This document shows positions 35,758 through 47,895 of a stretch of DNA of 64,000 nucleotides, piece after piece; the stretch's first letter is position 1, and every line of letters begins with the position of its first letter. Below the pieces are notes generated by a model. It had not been told where the DNA came from, ran no database searches, and worked only from the letters and a program-made list of their open reading frames with translations. The translations under genes and the position numbers were made by a program. The DNA is from Tanypteryx hageni (taxonomy: Eukaryota > Arthropoda > Insecta > Odonata > Petaluridae). The stretch covers positions 190,720,370 through 190,784,369 of the forward strand of contig CM054115.1 in assembly GCA_028673005.1 (NCBI GenBank), written 5' to 3'.

Positions 35758-35812
35758 GTCTATGCATACAACAAACGTGCCTCTATGGTATAGAGGGAGG
35801 TTTGTTGTATGC
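35758..35812. other. Compact hairpin, 24-bp stem
   Basis: TGCATACAACAAAC and its exact complement GTTTGTTGTATGCA flank a second paired segment CCTCTAT/ATAGAGG with a 3-base loop GGT. Only two opposed mismatches interrupt the stem. It could be a small-RNA precursor or a miniature inverted repeat; no other copy was noticed in the window. Confidence 0.6.
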
Positions 35813-36506
35813 ACTGTCACCCTTTCTCCGTATTCACTGAACCCAATCTTTTGGCGGTATTTCCCTAAAAGTTATTCAGGAAGAATCGTTCCGCTCTCTT
35901 GCTTTTGGCTCCTTCATCCTTTGCTACGGTTAGTAAATTTATATTTATATATGATGGTTCAAAAAAGAAGCACATAAATTAGCAATCGTTACTTAAAATT
36001 TAAGAGGGGTTAAGGATAAATATTTATTTGCTATTTGTTGTCAAATATTTTGCAGATTGGAAAAATACATTTTAATCAGGATTTGAGGAATGTTGACCGA
36101 GCGCTGAATAATTAAGTCTTATTTTTTTCTCTATATATTTTATGTTAAATAAAGAGAATATTTAGTATAGTGATGAAATATATCAAATGATACAAACCGA
36201 AGTGGTATTAGATAGTTCCTTTTTGACGGCTAAAATATTATTTCGAGAATTATATCATTGTTTTATTCCTAAATTGGCATCAAAGAATGTCTAACAGCCT
36301 TTAAACAAATTATTTTTTAAGAATGTTTCTCGGCAAAAGAAACAGCATATTGTTCGGATTTCAAGAGGTAAAGCAGAATATACTGTCAGCATTCGCGAAA
36401 TAATATATTTGTCAATTACGCGATTGAAGGAATTACTGTACGTAACCAAAAATATGTAGACTTAAAAATAGCAGCTTACGATATTTGAGATTAAAAATAT
36501 ACTAAC

Positions 36507-37525
36507 AAGGAGAGGTTACGCTCTACCCCTCCGGGATGCGGACCAAATTTGGATAGTAGAAGCAAAATGACCATAGACGTCGATGCACTTAAAAAAGCAA
36601 TTACTACTACTTGGAGAGTAGAAAGTATACATGATGGAAGAAGAGGTCCCTTGCATAAAAATTCTTTCCATTAGCCCTTAGTCTCCTAGTAATTTCCGTT
36701 CCAAATGTCGCGGGAATACGCAAACGCGATAAAGTTATATTTGGATTTTCAGCAAACAAGGGTTATCGGTAGTCGTAGAGGTTTAGCTGGTAATCCTTCC
36801 TTTTTATAATTTTTGGGTTCTCACGTTCGAACCCTAATGGGAGAATATTTTTTTATATTTATTATTATTAAATACGTATTATTATAATAAAAATATATCA
36901 TTACACCAAAATATGTTTATAATCCATTTTATTTAATAATAGTAATTATTAAAATATTACTATACCAAAATTATTGCTGTTATAATTTGCACTTCTTTAT
37001 ATATGAAACGCGCTATGAATGAATAAAATGATCTCCCATTCCTGATAATAGTAATTTCTACGAATAGAAAATGTACGTGGAATTTTGGTATAATAATATT
37101 TTACAAATATTATTATAAAAATTATTATTAAATAAATATTATTATAGAAACAACTATTAAATAAATATTATTATAAACATTATATTTTGGTATAATGATA
37201 TACTTTTATAATAATAATAGGTATTTAATAATAATAAATATAAAACAATCTCCCGTTGGGGATCGAACGCGAGACCCCAAAAATTCTACAAAGGAAGGGT
37301 TACTGGCTAAACCGCCACGGCAACCGATCACGTTTGGTTGTTACTAATCCAAATGGAATTTTATCACGGTTGTGTATTTCCGCGACATTTGGAACGGTAA
37401 TTACCCGGAAACTAAGGGCCAATGGAAAGAATTTTTATGCAAGTGACCTCTTCCATCATGTATACTTTCTAATCTCCAAATTTCGTCCGAATTCCGGAGG
37501 GGCAGGGCGTAACCTTCCTTCTAAG
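36507..37525. repeat. Foldback (long inverted repeat) with tRNA-like segments
   Basis: Arms of about 450 bp (36507-36972 and 37080-37525) are imperfect reverse complements around a spacer of about 107 bp. Shared words include TAGAAAGTATACATGATGGAAG, AATTCTTTCCATT and TTCCAAATGTCGCGG. Each arm contains a tRNA-like segment (about 36776-36835 and 37250-37325) with a B box ACGTTCGAACCC or GCGTTCGATCCCC, then an AT-rich ATTATTATTAAATA part. Two units arranged tail to tail, or a true foldback transposon, are the options. Confidence 0.75.
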
Positions 37526-38689
37526 TTTCAGTGTGGAAGAACAACAATACTATTCTCGTGACCTATATGCAAGGTGCTAATTTTGTTTAATCATCAGGAT
37601 TCAGTTAGTAAAAGGCGTGAATTAATTACTAGTAAATGTTTTCTCATATAGGTTGGTTGTCGAAATCATCACGTTTGGCAAAATTTGAAAAGAAAGTAAT
37701 GAATACACAAGAACAAGAAATATCGTTTCGTGTTCGCACAATGAACTATTTTCTGCGTTAACTATTTTTTGTTAATTAAAGAGGTAAGCTTTCAAGTCAA
37801 CATGTTCTTGTGTATATATATTTGGTTGTACGCTGTGCATACGTCGCATTAACACGTCGCGTACCGGATTTAGATTCCCACACTACACTCAGTTCCTGTA
37901 CATTTTGTCATAAATAAAAAAAACACGCGTAATCATGTTGCCGGCTCAAATGTGGCGATTTTCTTGGTTAAAAGTCACGATTTATTTAGTAAAAGATCAA
38001 ATTAACGGTTTAAATATACTACTTACTTTGTATATTTTGTATTGTATACTTTTTGCTGTATGGAAAAGATAAAATAATATTTGAATAAATTCGTTATAGA
38101 GTGTTTTCTTTAACATTAATGTTTAAAAATTTAAGAATTTCGAAATAAAAACTAAATTAAAATCATTTAATTGAAAGGCCGAAAACTGGCAACCATATAT
38201 GTTAATAGTAATTTTAAGGGTCGATATTCGTCGAAAATATCTCGCCAAAGTAAACGTCGATTTTCAATGAAATAAACATCGAATTCTACCAAGCAGTAAT
38301 TTTAAGAGTCGATATTCTTCGAAAATTTCTCGGGAAACGATTTAAATCGTGGATTACAAAAAAAAAAATAAACGTCGAATTCTACCAAGCCTATGTATAA
38401 CATATATTCTGTTCAAACTGGAACAATTCACGGCTTTACCAATACAATGTAAAAGTCGAAAATAGCATTTTTCATTTTATTGACGAAATTCCATTATCGA
38501 AAAACGTCATGTAGTTAGCGATAAAGGAGAAATAGTCATTGTAGTATGTATATGTTATATTCGCTCTTGAGCCCTTAAGAGGCGATCTTTAAACCGCACG
38601 CTTTTCGTTTTCTTAATATTATATCCTCATATTTAAATCTCATCCAAGGACCTCTTATGGTAACTATGCTGGAGTTCAATTTCTATTTA

Positions 38690-40555
38690 CAGTGAAACCT
38701 CACGCAACGCGGATTCATGCAGCGCGTTATCAGTATTGCACGGATTTCAACCAATTTTCTTGCAAAGCGGTACATTTTCAGGCAACGCGGAGGGGTCAGA
38801 GATAAAAATCCGAAATCTTTGCGACATTTTAATTTAGCGCGCTGCCTCCGGCGCCTCAAATATTCACTTAGTTTCTGTATACACGCAGAAGGCAGTCATC
38901 ACAAGGAGAAAAGGTATCGGCGCAAAGTTTTTTGTTTTGGCACTTGGCAGAAGAGTGTGGAGTGTATAAATCGACTATACGCACAATTTGAAAGAACAAG
39001 GAAAATATTGAAGCGAGTCTTGAGGCTGCCGCTGCTACTAGTGATTCCATAAGGACTTTGAATAGTAGGTCCGTGAAACAGAATAAGGTTATTGAACACT
39101 TGGATTGAGGAGCAGACACAGAAGGGAGCGGCACTCAGTAGCACCGTGATTCGGGAGAAGGCGCAGCGAATCCACGAAACGGCTCGTGAAATGAAAGGAG
39201 AGCCATCGAAGGACTGAAAATTTAGTGCTGCTTGATTTGACAAGTTTAGAAAGCGTTCTAATCTGCGCGACTTCAAGGTTTCTGATGAGAGTGCGTCTGC
39301 TGACCACCAAACTGCAGAGCGGAACCAGGAAGAATTTTAAAGGATAATTGAACAGAACGATTGCCAACCCCACCAAGTATTCAATGCTGATGAGGCAGAT
39401 TTGTTTTGGAAGAGTACGCCACAAGAACCTATATCAGTAAACGGGAAAAAGCAGCGCCTGCGTTCAATACCGCGAAAGACCGCCTGTCCTTGCTTTTCTG
39501 CACCAACGCATAGGGAGATTTTAAGTGTAAACCAATGCTGGTTTACCGCACAGAGAACCTCGGGGCGTTAAAGGGTAAGCATATGTCTCTTTTACCTGTT
39601 ATTTGGCGATCTAAAAGGAACGCAAGGTTAACGGCAACCACGTTCACAGATTCACATTCTACTTTATTCCCTAGGCAATACAATATCTTGCTTTGTGCTC
39701 TAGGCAATAGAATATCTTGCACAAAAGGATCTTCCTTTGAAGGTTCTCCAAGTACTTGGTAATGCTCCTTGCCATCCTTCTAAGGTTTTGCAAAGTATAA
39801 AGCCGGATGTGAAGGTTCTGTTTTTACCATCTTACACGACTTCCATACTCCAAGCGCTAGACCAGGGAGTTATCAAGGCCTTCAAGTGCTCCTACACCAG
39901 GAGGACCATGGGGAAACTTCTCAAGGCATAGGAGAAGAACCCCGATAGTGGCGTCCTAGAATTTTGATGTGGGTTTAACGCCATCCACGCAATCGCAGAC
40001 ATGAAAGCATCATGGGATGAGGTGAGCCAGCCAACTTTAAATGCCGGTTGGAGCAAATTATGGCGCAGAGTTGTGAGCGATGCGCAATGTTCTCCAGCAC
40101 AAACATCTGAGATGAGGGAGATTGTGCAACTGGCATGGGCTGTGGGCAGTGAGGGCTTAGATGATAAGGGAGAAGAAGAAATAGAAGAACGTTTGACCTC
40201 GTCCAAGGAGGAGTTAACTGAGGAAGAAATGCTGCAGATGTTCGAGTCCCACGAAGACAAGGAAGAGATGCATGAAGAGGAGGATCAGGTCACACCAACA
40301 TCGTTACGGGAAACTTTGCTTGGTTTTGACAGATTTGCAAGTGGTCTCGTTGAAACAGGGTTTAACACGGAAAGAATCCTTAAATTGAAACGTTCTATCG
40401 AACAATGTGTACTACCATATCGTTAGCTTTATAAATCTTTCCAAAGTCTGGGACCGTAACCCTATTTTCCATAACTTATTAAATTCACGCAACGCGTTTT
40501 CTCCCAACGCGGCCGCTTAAGGGACTTAACTACCGCGTTGCGTGAGAGTCTACTG
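38690..40555 (+). mobile_element. Tigger (pogo-type) element, TA-flanked
   Basis: Tips CAGTGAAACCTCACGCAACG and CAGTAGACTCTCACGCAACG (right end reversed), with TA at 38688-38689 and 40556-40557. CGCAACGCGG-type words are repeated just inside both ends, as expected for CENP-B-like binding. The 1866 bp are shorter than an intact Tigger and the coding region is broken. Confidence 0.92.
38905..40426 (+). pseudogene. Tigger transposase (CENP-B HTH plus DDE_1), broken
   Basis: Pieces in order: ECGVYKSTIRTI (HTH), FRKRSNLRDFKVSDESASAD (second DNA-binding part), VFNADEADLFWKSTP (first Asp), a damaged middle, VLGNAPCHP (the second catalytic Asp is replaced by Gly), LFLPSYTTSILQALDQGVI (third Asp) and YTRRTMGKLLKA. 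A C-terminal acidic stretch (EEEIEERLTSSKEELTEEE) ends in TAG after 40426. Multiple stops and frameshifts. Same family as the domesticated TIGD and jerky proteins, but no sign of domestication here. Confidence 0.85.
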
Positions 40556-40557
40556 TA

Positions 40558-42065
40558 CCTCTAGGTATGGAGGACTATTTGTGTCGCCGTTTAATTTTTT
40601 TAGTGATTTTTCCCTGCTCCACATTGCTTTCTGATCACTGGTAACGCACAATATAAATGATTGAATGCATTTATTTAGCCTTCGTTATGACGTTAGATTT
40701 TATTCCCATTACTTATTTACCATAGTCTAAGTAAAATTTGAAACATCCCACAAAGGCACCATCGATTGTGTTCTTTGTCTGAATGACATTATATGCCTGA
40801 TTGGGAAAAGATATTTGCTACAACGCTGAAATTTGAATTTTTCGATTTACATATTCTCTCACACAGACGTCTGATCGGTTTATCCCTTGAGGAAATGAAG
40901 GAAACCATTCCTCTTGCTTCTGCTGTCACATTACTATAAGTTGTTGGGTGTATGCTATAAGGACGTTCCTACGTAACATCGCATGCGTAAATGCGATAAA
41001 GGTTGTGCAAAAGAACCGATACCGTACCAAAATTTTTAAAATGCTTTCGCCACCATAAAAGGTTTTTTCACCTTATGTGCTTCTCAAAATTTACAGTACC
41101 TTCTTCAAATTTAATCCTTAGTTTTTTCAACTCTTAATAATACGGATTTTCATCGTTATCTATTAATATTTTTTAGTATGTAGTTTTTTACATGAAATTA
41201 CAAATTTATATGCGAAAATTATGCATCCCTAGCCAACAGATTTTTAGATGAAAAAACATACTTGAATATATTCTTTCGAAAATTTTCGGTTTGATCCGGT
41301 TAAAAAAAATCGGTAGCTATTAATTCGCAGTTGCTTCTTTTATTAGCTATGCCTATATTAGCATAAACTTATGTTCATTGTCTGTAAGATTATTTTTAAA
41401 AATGACTTCCACTATTGAAATGAAAACGATATTTTTGGCTAATGAAACTATTCGTATTTTTGTTTTAGGTTGAGATGACAAATATATCGAGAAATTATAA
41501 AAAAGACTTTATATTAGAAGCGAGGTCCATGGAACACTTAAAATTTTATATTTTTGATGTCTGTGGCACTTGACCTCGTAATTGCCGTCACTGCGCCTTC
41601 TCCAACCCTGCGAATTCTCCATTTCATTCAGACCAATTTTCATTGAGTTTTTGAAGAGCGTTCTTTTTATATAAAATCCAATAATTCATCAATGCTAGAG
41701 GAAAATTGGCAATTAATCTTTCATCAACCACGCGCGTCAATTCCAGAGCCATAACAAAACAGTAAAGAAATTGCCTATAAAATCAGAGCCTTACACAAAC
41801 AGATCAAATTCTGGGGAAAATATGGGAAATAAAAATAAAGAGAGAAAATGTAGCTATCGATGAGGAAAATAATGGCTCGCTTAATAATACTTGATTAAAA
41901 AAAGAACTCGGAGATTTTTTCAGAGCAGGAAAGTTTGTCGCGTTGACTTTTTGTTTAATACGTCTGATTTTATATTAATCTCTGAGCGACAAAGTAAAAT
42001 TATTTTGAAAGTGTTTATTGGAGTGCCATTCCTTCCTTAACACGTCTCTGCTTCCGTTGGTCATC
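40558..42065. other. No gene seen
   Basis: AT-rich DNA without open frames above 60 codons or recognisable repeats. Confidence 0.45.
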
Positions 42066-42330
42066 CCCTCCACCCTTCTTCCACCCCTCTTCCCCCCTCT
42101 TCCACCCCTCTTCCACCCCTCTTCCACCCCTTTTCCACCCCTCTTCCACCCCTCTTCCACCCCTCTTCCACCCCTCTTCCACCCCTCTTCCACCCCTCTT
42201 CCACCCCTCTTCCACCCCTCTTCCACCCCTCTTCCACCCCTCTTCCACCCCTCTTCCACCCCTCTTCCACCCCTCTTCCACCCCTCTTCCACCCCTCTTC
42301 CATCCCTCTTCCACCCCTCTTCCACCCCCA
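42066..42330. repeat. Minisatellite, 11-bp unit, about 24 copies
   Basis: CTTCCACCCCT repeated almost without change, with small variants at both ends. The period is not a multiple of three, yet no frame meets a stop, so open frames of 80-138 codons arise on both strands (for example EEGWKRGGRGV repeats). These are not genes. Confidence 0.95.
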
Positions 42331-43180
42331 CGCACCCCCCTTTGCAAATCAAAGCGTTCATTTTTCACGTGCTGTGCTGGAAATTTTGCTATCACGTCGA
42401 AAATTAAAGAATCAAATTGTTTCGGATGCATCTCACAACATACGCATATTTTTCATTCACTGCCTTTGTCCTCCTCCACCGACCATACATGTTTTCTATA
42501 ACTATAGCCCCCTTTTCTCCCATTTTATGCGCAGGTATTCCTATTATAGCAAAGTCCATCCACCAAGATGGACGGTCCCCTTTAATCCATGATGAAAGGC
42601 AGCGGTTTGATTCTATTAAAGTTCAATATTTCTATTTGAATAACATGGAAATAGGAATAGCGTATTTTTTATTTATATTCTAAAATTATAATAACTATGC
42701 AAATTGGAAATCTGAACCAAAGAATGCTCAAAAGAATGAAAATTCATTTTCCTACCGTTAATTTTCAAATGCTCGTAGAAATGGTCCACAGATATCTTTG
42801 CACATTAAAATTTTACTTCGTCAAAGACAACCAAACAGTTTCTAGTTTCACGAAATTAAGAATATTAAATTGGATTAAACGGAGAACGAGGAAATTTTGG
42901 AAAATTTAATCATAATCACTTTTTCTAAAGGATCTTATCTTCATCTCACTTTTTAATTTATGTGTAAGCATGTAGTCGAAGTTGTTTAAGTTATAATTTG
43001 AAATGCTTTAATGTTACATTTCAAATAGATAACTTCAATTTAACTAACCAATGGAGAAATCCAAAGTGCTCAGTGGAAGAAGAGTTGTCATGTAGGAGAG
43101 AGGCAAGGGAGAGGGAGGGAGAAAAAATAGATAATATTAATAATAATTTTTAAAAATAATGCATTTATTAGCATGAAATA
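42331..43180. other. No gene seen
   Basis: AT-rich DNA with short overlapping frames (70-88 codons at 42374-42909) lacking domains. Confidence 0.4.
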
Positions 43181-43189
43181 TATACAAAC

Positions 43190-44930
43190 ACGAGCTTGTA
43201 AAATACAATATCAGCTATATAAATGTGTAATATGTACTGTATTGATACTAATTCCCTGGGGGAGTGATATTAGTGGGCAGCAGATGGGGACCCCGCCAAA
43301 GGGGCTGGTTATGGCAACCTTGGGGTTTATCCTTCTGCCCCCTACTCTTGCACACCCCTGGGGTGAAATACATTCAGGTCCTGCAGAGCTCAATTAGCTC
43401 ATCTGCAGATGCCCACATAGTTGCATCAGGTGGTTATTGTATGATCACAATATCATATCAAGCATAAAACTCATCTTTTTACCTCAAATATTATTTTACA
43501 TATTATAAATTGTTATATATATGCCTTATATAACTATTACATTACAAAATTATATTCATAAATAATTACATAAAACCATTACATTTCTCATTTACACATC
43601 AACTAATTAAATCTTGAACTTATATATTTAATTATCAGTTCACCTTACTCAATTTTTAACCAATCTTTAATTTTTTTATTGTAGATTAAGCTGTTGTTTC
43701 ATTTAACTAAACAAGCATGTCTTGAAATTACTTTTGACCTCAGACATGCAAGGTAGATTTCTTAAACTTATTGGTTATCATTCATCAGTGTTGGAATTGT
43801 TACAGATAATGAATTTTTACCATGATTATTATAATAGTTTGGTACTTTATATCCCCTCTTACATCATTTGTTCATGTTATGTTCCTCAATCCTTACTGAT
43901 TTATACATATTTGTAAAGTAATTGCCAGTTACTATGACATATTGAAATGATTGCTCCAAAGGTAAAATGTTTAATTTCTTATATGCTGTATAATTACTAT
44001 CTATTGTATTATAATTTATTGTTATTTTATTCCTACTATCTTCATCCACCATTCTTATTATCTTATTTTGAGAAGCAATTAGTAATTTTTTGTAAGTTTT
44101 ATTAGCATTTCCCCAAATGGTTATACCATACCTTATTATTGATTCAACTAAGCAAAGCATATTATCTCCTTAACATTTGTTGGAACAATATTTTTTATAT
44201 AATATAATTGGTAGGTGATTTTTCTTAAACAGTTATTTAGTTTATTTATATGAACATCAAATCTATAGTTTTCATCAATGATAACTCCTAAGTATTTATA
44301 TTGTTTTACTTGTTCTAAACATTTATTATTGTGAGCACATTTATGTTCATGAAGTCTACAATTTATAATTATTCTCTTTGGAGCCATGTTTGTTATATGT
44401 ATAGTTTTTGATTTACTAGTATTAATTATCATGTCATTGTCATGTGCCCATATAATAACATTATTCAAGTCTTTCTGCATGTTTATTTTAGCTACCTCAA
44501 TGTCTCTATGTACAGATATGGTTACAGCATCATCTGCATATAAAATCAGTTCACGATTTTCCATGCAGTTAAATATACTGCTTATATAAATTGTGAATAA
44601 TATAGGTCCCAAAACGGAACCAATCAAGAACTACACCCCTTATACCTATCTGATGTAGCTTATTGATCATAATGTTAAAATTAATCTGTTCAAAAGCCTT
44701 TTTAAAGTCAATGAAGGTGAGTATTATTTGATTATTTTTATCCAAGTTTTTATTTATTATTTCCAAGAAGTGTTCCAAATTCTCTTTTATTCCTCTTTTT
44801 TTTGGGAACCAAATTGCTTAGTAGAAATTATATTGTTTTTTGATATGAAGTCTATTAAATGTTTAGCTACAAATTTTCCATTATTTTGCTAATTTATGGT
44901 AGTATAGAGATTGGTCTATAGTAATAATAA
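43190..44930 (-). mobile_element. LINE (jockey-like), 5' truncated
   Basis: Minus-strand reverse transcriptase at 44778-43864 followed by a presumed 3' untranslated part down to about 43190, which includes a GC-rich segment (43250-43375) and the partial palindrome CTGCAGAGCTC...CTCATCTGCAG. The 5' side stops near 44930 at a (TAA)n run shared with the start of the next element. No poly-A tail was identified, so the 3' limit is approximate. Confidence 0.65.
43864..44778 (-). pseudogene. LINE reverse transcriptase fragment
   Basis: Reads LTFIDFKKAFEQINFNIMI (first catalytic Asp region), LHQIGIRGVVLDWF, then a deletion and frame change into GSVLGPILFTIYISSIF, LILYADDAVTISV (catalytic YADD), LNTSK-type NTSKSKTIHI, YKYLGVIIDE and SIIRYGITIWGNANKTYKKL. 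These are the ordered blocks of a non-LTR reverse transcriptase, closest in my reading to jockey/RTE types. About 45 residues are missing before GSVLGP. An additional frame break separates the pieces at about 44150. Confidence 0.85.
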
Positions 44931-44934
44931 TAAT

Positions 44935-46240
44935 AATGCTACATAGAAAAACGAAATCCTCAAAAACATGAGGGATATTCTTTCAGTACAGATATAAGAA
45001 AATTGAAGCCATGAGTGAAGACGAATATTACAAATACCCATAATAGATCACTCAGCAATAAAACAAGAAATACAAAATAAGTTTAAAGTATGCCTAGAAA
45101 CAATACTCAAAACCGAATTAAATGGTAAAAACATGATCAAAGCAATAAAGTTTCTCCTTACCCAGAAACGATGGAGGCAGAGGATGTATTGATATAAAAA
45201 ACCTACACTATGAACAAATACAAAATTTCTGTCAGTACTTCTACTCTAGACAAGATAGTCCACTACACAAAGCTATCATTTCAATAGATAACTCCGTTAC
45301 ACCACTACAACTACAAAATAAAAAATATGATACAAGCATTTATATAAAAACACTAATACAAAAAATTAACTTCTGGATAAACAAAACACTCCATGGCAAA
45401 CATCCATACCAACTCTCACAACCACACATAGACTAAGAAGCATCTAATAAATGGCTTGTAAATGGGAACCTGTTTGCTTTAACCGAAGGACAAAATCATA
45501 AAAACAAAGAACTACATGAAATTTGTGATAAAAGATCCAACAATAAGTAATGATAAATGCAGGAGATGCAAAATCGAAAATGAAACAATTGAACGCATTA
45601 CAAGTGGATGTAGCACCCTAGCAAGTACAGAATATACACAAAGACATGACAATGTATGCCGACAAACACGCCAAGCCTTATGCAAGAAACACAAATTAAT
45701 AGAAAGCAATATAGTATCATGGCATAAATATAAACCAGAAACTAATCTCCAAAATAGTAACATAAAAATCTATTGGAACAGAGACATAATAACTGATCGA
45801 ATGATTCCATACAATTGACCGGACATCACACTCATAAAAAAGAAGAAAAAATAACATGCCTAATAGATATTTCACTACCTCACACATCCAATATAGAGAA
45901 AATCAATGAAAAAATACAATAATTTTTATCATTAGCCGAAGAAATTAAAAACATGCGGCAACAAAATAAAGTTATTATAGTACCTATTATAATATCATCC
46001 ACAGGTGTCATCTCAAAAAACTATTCAAAAGTCTTGAAACTCTAGACCTAAATAAAAATACATACATAAATTTACAAAAATCTATCATAATTAATACATG
46101 CTCTATTGTTCGGCGATTTTTAAATGAAAAATCACAATATAAATATACAATAGCTATGCATAGAGCTTGAGCCTGCTCCGCTGTAAGCATGAAAACCCGG
46201 AATTAATCCGCGTCAATAATAAAAATAATAATAATAATTA
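44935..46240 (+). mobile_element. LINE C-terminal part with restriction-like endonuclease (R2-like)
   Basis: Plus-strand fragment: LEAMSEDEYYKYLGI-type start (44997 on), LETILKTELNGKNMIKAI, an internal deletion, RGCIDIKNLHYEQIQNF, HGKHPYQLSQPHID, then the zinc-finger-like CRRCKIENETIERITSGC (45516-45818 frame) and IYWNRDIITDRMIPYN. After a stop comes PDITLI and, after a frameshift, CLIDISLPHTSN, which fits the PD-(D/E)xK endonuclease of R2-clade LINEs. The end has an (AAT)n tail at 46210-46240. Clade name is from recollection of the family, not a search. Confidence 0.65.
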
Positions 46241-46452
46241 TCAGTCGTAATTTATGGGCGAGATTTAAACTATCTATTTCTGGGGTTTTCAACTTGGTGC
46301 TTGCGAGCACCGTCCTGCTCACAGGTAGTCTTGAAATCGTTTTCCCTGCCATAAGTACTTTAATTTGTTCGCTAATTTTATATTTAATCGCATTAATGGA
46401 CGTCCGTTATAAATTTAACTTTGATTTTGTTTCATTTATAGTCATTCCTATT
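46241..46452. other. No gene seen
   Basis: Short unique stretch; the 85-codon plus frame at 46294-46551 runs into the CTTTCTCC repeat and has no domain. Confidence 0.35.
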
Positions 46453-46742
46453 TTTACTTTCTCAATGCGTAATATAGGGGAATATATTGTATTCATGAAA
46501 AAAAAACGAATTCGAGATTTCAACGGAAATACACGTTTTGAGATCCCCTGAACACGTTTTCACCATTTTCTCGATGATGTCTTTGTGTGTGTGTGTGTGT
46601 GTATGTGACAGTTTTTTGGGTGCTCTAAAATCAGGTCAACGCGAAACTTTATATATAACATTTTTATGACAGTCACAAGAACTGATTAGTTTTTTGTAAA
46701 AATCGGTCAATCGGAAGTGGGTGTTTACTCTTGTCACATCCG
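46453..46742 (+). repeat. CTTTCTCC repeat, copy 3 (5' part only)
   Basis: TTTACTTTCTCAATGCGTAA start, (GT)n at 46582-46600, AATCGGAAGTGGGTGTTTAC near the break. It stops where copy 4 begins. Confidence 0.8.
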
Positions 46743-47426
46743 TTTTTACTTTCTCCATATACGAAGTATAGAGAAAGTATTGTTTTAATGAAAAAAATCG
46801 AATTCAATATTTCAACGGAAATATAGGAACACGTTTTAACTATTTTCTCGATGATGTCTTTTGGCGTATGTGGCTGTGACCGGGATTTTGTGGGTCCTCC
46901 ACCTCAAAAACTATTAATCAGGTCATCGTTCAATTTTGTATTTGACATTTTTGTTAAAGGTAGACGTGCTGATTTTTTTTGTAAAAAACGGTCAACCGGA
47001 AATAGGTTTTTACTGTTGTCACATCCGTTTTTCAAAATATTTGCTTTTATATTTGATAAATGTAATAACGTGGTGGAATAAAGGTTGTAGGTAATTTCAT
47101 TTTATACAATCTTTGTTTGAAACAAAGTCCCATATAATACATTGTTGAAGAGATATTTTTAAAACTATATTTTTTAGCTGCCACCACCACACCACCTACC
47201 GGAGACTATTGTAACCACATTACGATCCTTTTTATTTTCTTCATGGTTGGAGCTTCGGGGCTATATCCAATATCAGAAGGGTACGGATTAAGTTTATTTC
47301 TGTTCTTTATAATGTAAAATTTTCTCGCAATTCCTTAAAATATTTATTATCATTTAACCTATTTGGAATTATTAGAAATATTACAGTTATGGAGAAAGTC
47401 ATGTGGTGGGCACATCAGATTTTTTT
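46743..47426 (+). repeat. CTTTCTCC repeat, copy 4 (near full length)
   Basis: ACTTTCTCCATATACGAAG at the start and ATGGAGAAAGTCATGTGG / GCACATCAGATTTT at the end, directly followed by copy 5. Non-coding; the 76-codon frame at 46851-47081 is not conserved in other copies. Confidence 0.85.
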
Positions 47427-47895
47427 GTTTCTTCATACGTAGTATAGTGGAAAGTATTGTTTTCATGAAAAAAATCGACTTCGAGATTTCAACGGAAATA
47501 CACGTTTTGAGGTCCTCTTAACACGTTTTGACCATTTTCTCGATTATGTTTGTGTGTGTGTTGTGCGTGTGTGCCTATTCGTGTGTGCGTGTGTGCATGT
47601 TCGTGTGTCCCCCTATCTGTCCCTGTTTATTTTTCAAAACTCAAATCAAAATAAAAATAAATGGCGGAAGTACAGAAATCTATACTCCAAGTTTCAGCTC
47701 TGTTTTTTTACGGTTTCGTCGCAATTTCAATTTAAGGCGCACAGACGGACAGACAGACGCCATAAAATATCTCGGTAAAAGGTAAATTTTCAGTAGTTGA
47801 CTCTGCTTAATAAACTGAAGAGATACGATACGTACACGTTCTGAAGTCCCATGAACACGTTTTTACCATTTTCTCGATGTCTGTGTGTGTACAGG
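47427..47895 (+). repeat. CTTTCTCC repeat, copy 5 (divergent)
   Basis: The first 130 bp match the other copies, then a different body follows with GTGTGCGTGTGTGC and CAGACGGACAGACAGACG, and at 47838-47890 the 5' words ACACGTTTTTACCATTTTCTC return. This is a composite or rearranged copy. Confidence 0.65.

Larger units (their letters stand above)
35173..38393. mobile_element. hAT-like element enclosing later insertions
   Basis: Tips TAGGTTTGGTAGG (left) and TAGGCTTGGTAGAATTCGAC (right, reverse complement) with flanks TATACAAC and TGTATAAC (six of eight). ATTTAAATCG and CGTCGATTTT words recur inside both ends. About 3.2 kb lie between and include the foldback at 36507-37525. No transposase is recognisable; overlapping frames at 35581-35977 on both strands carry no known domain. 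The pairing of these ends is moderately supported only. Confidence 0.5.

Noticed and set aside
41975..42431. Glu/Gly/Trp/Lys repeat proteins of 80-138 codons
   Set aside because: They arise from an 11-bp minisatellite with no stop in any phase.
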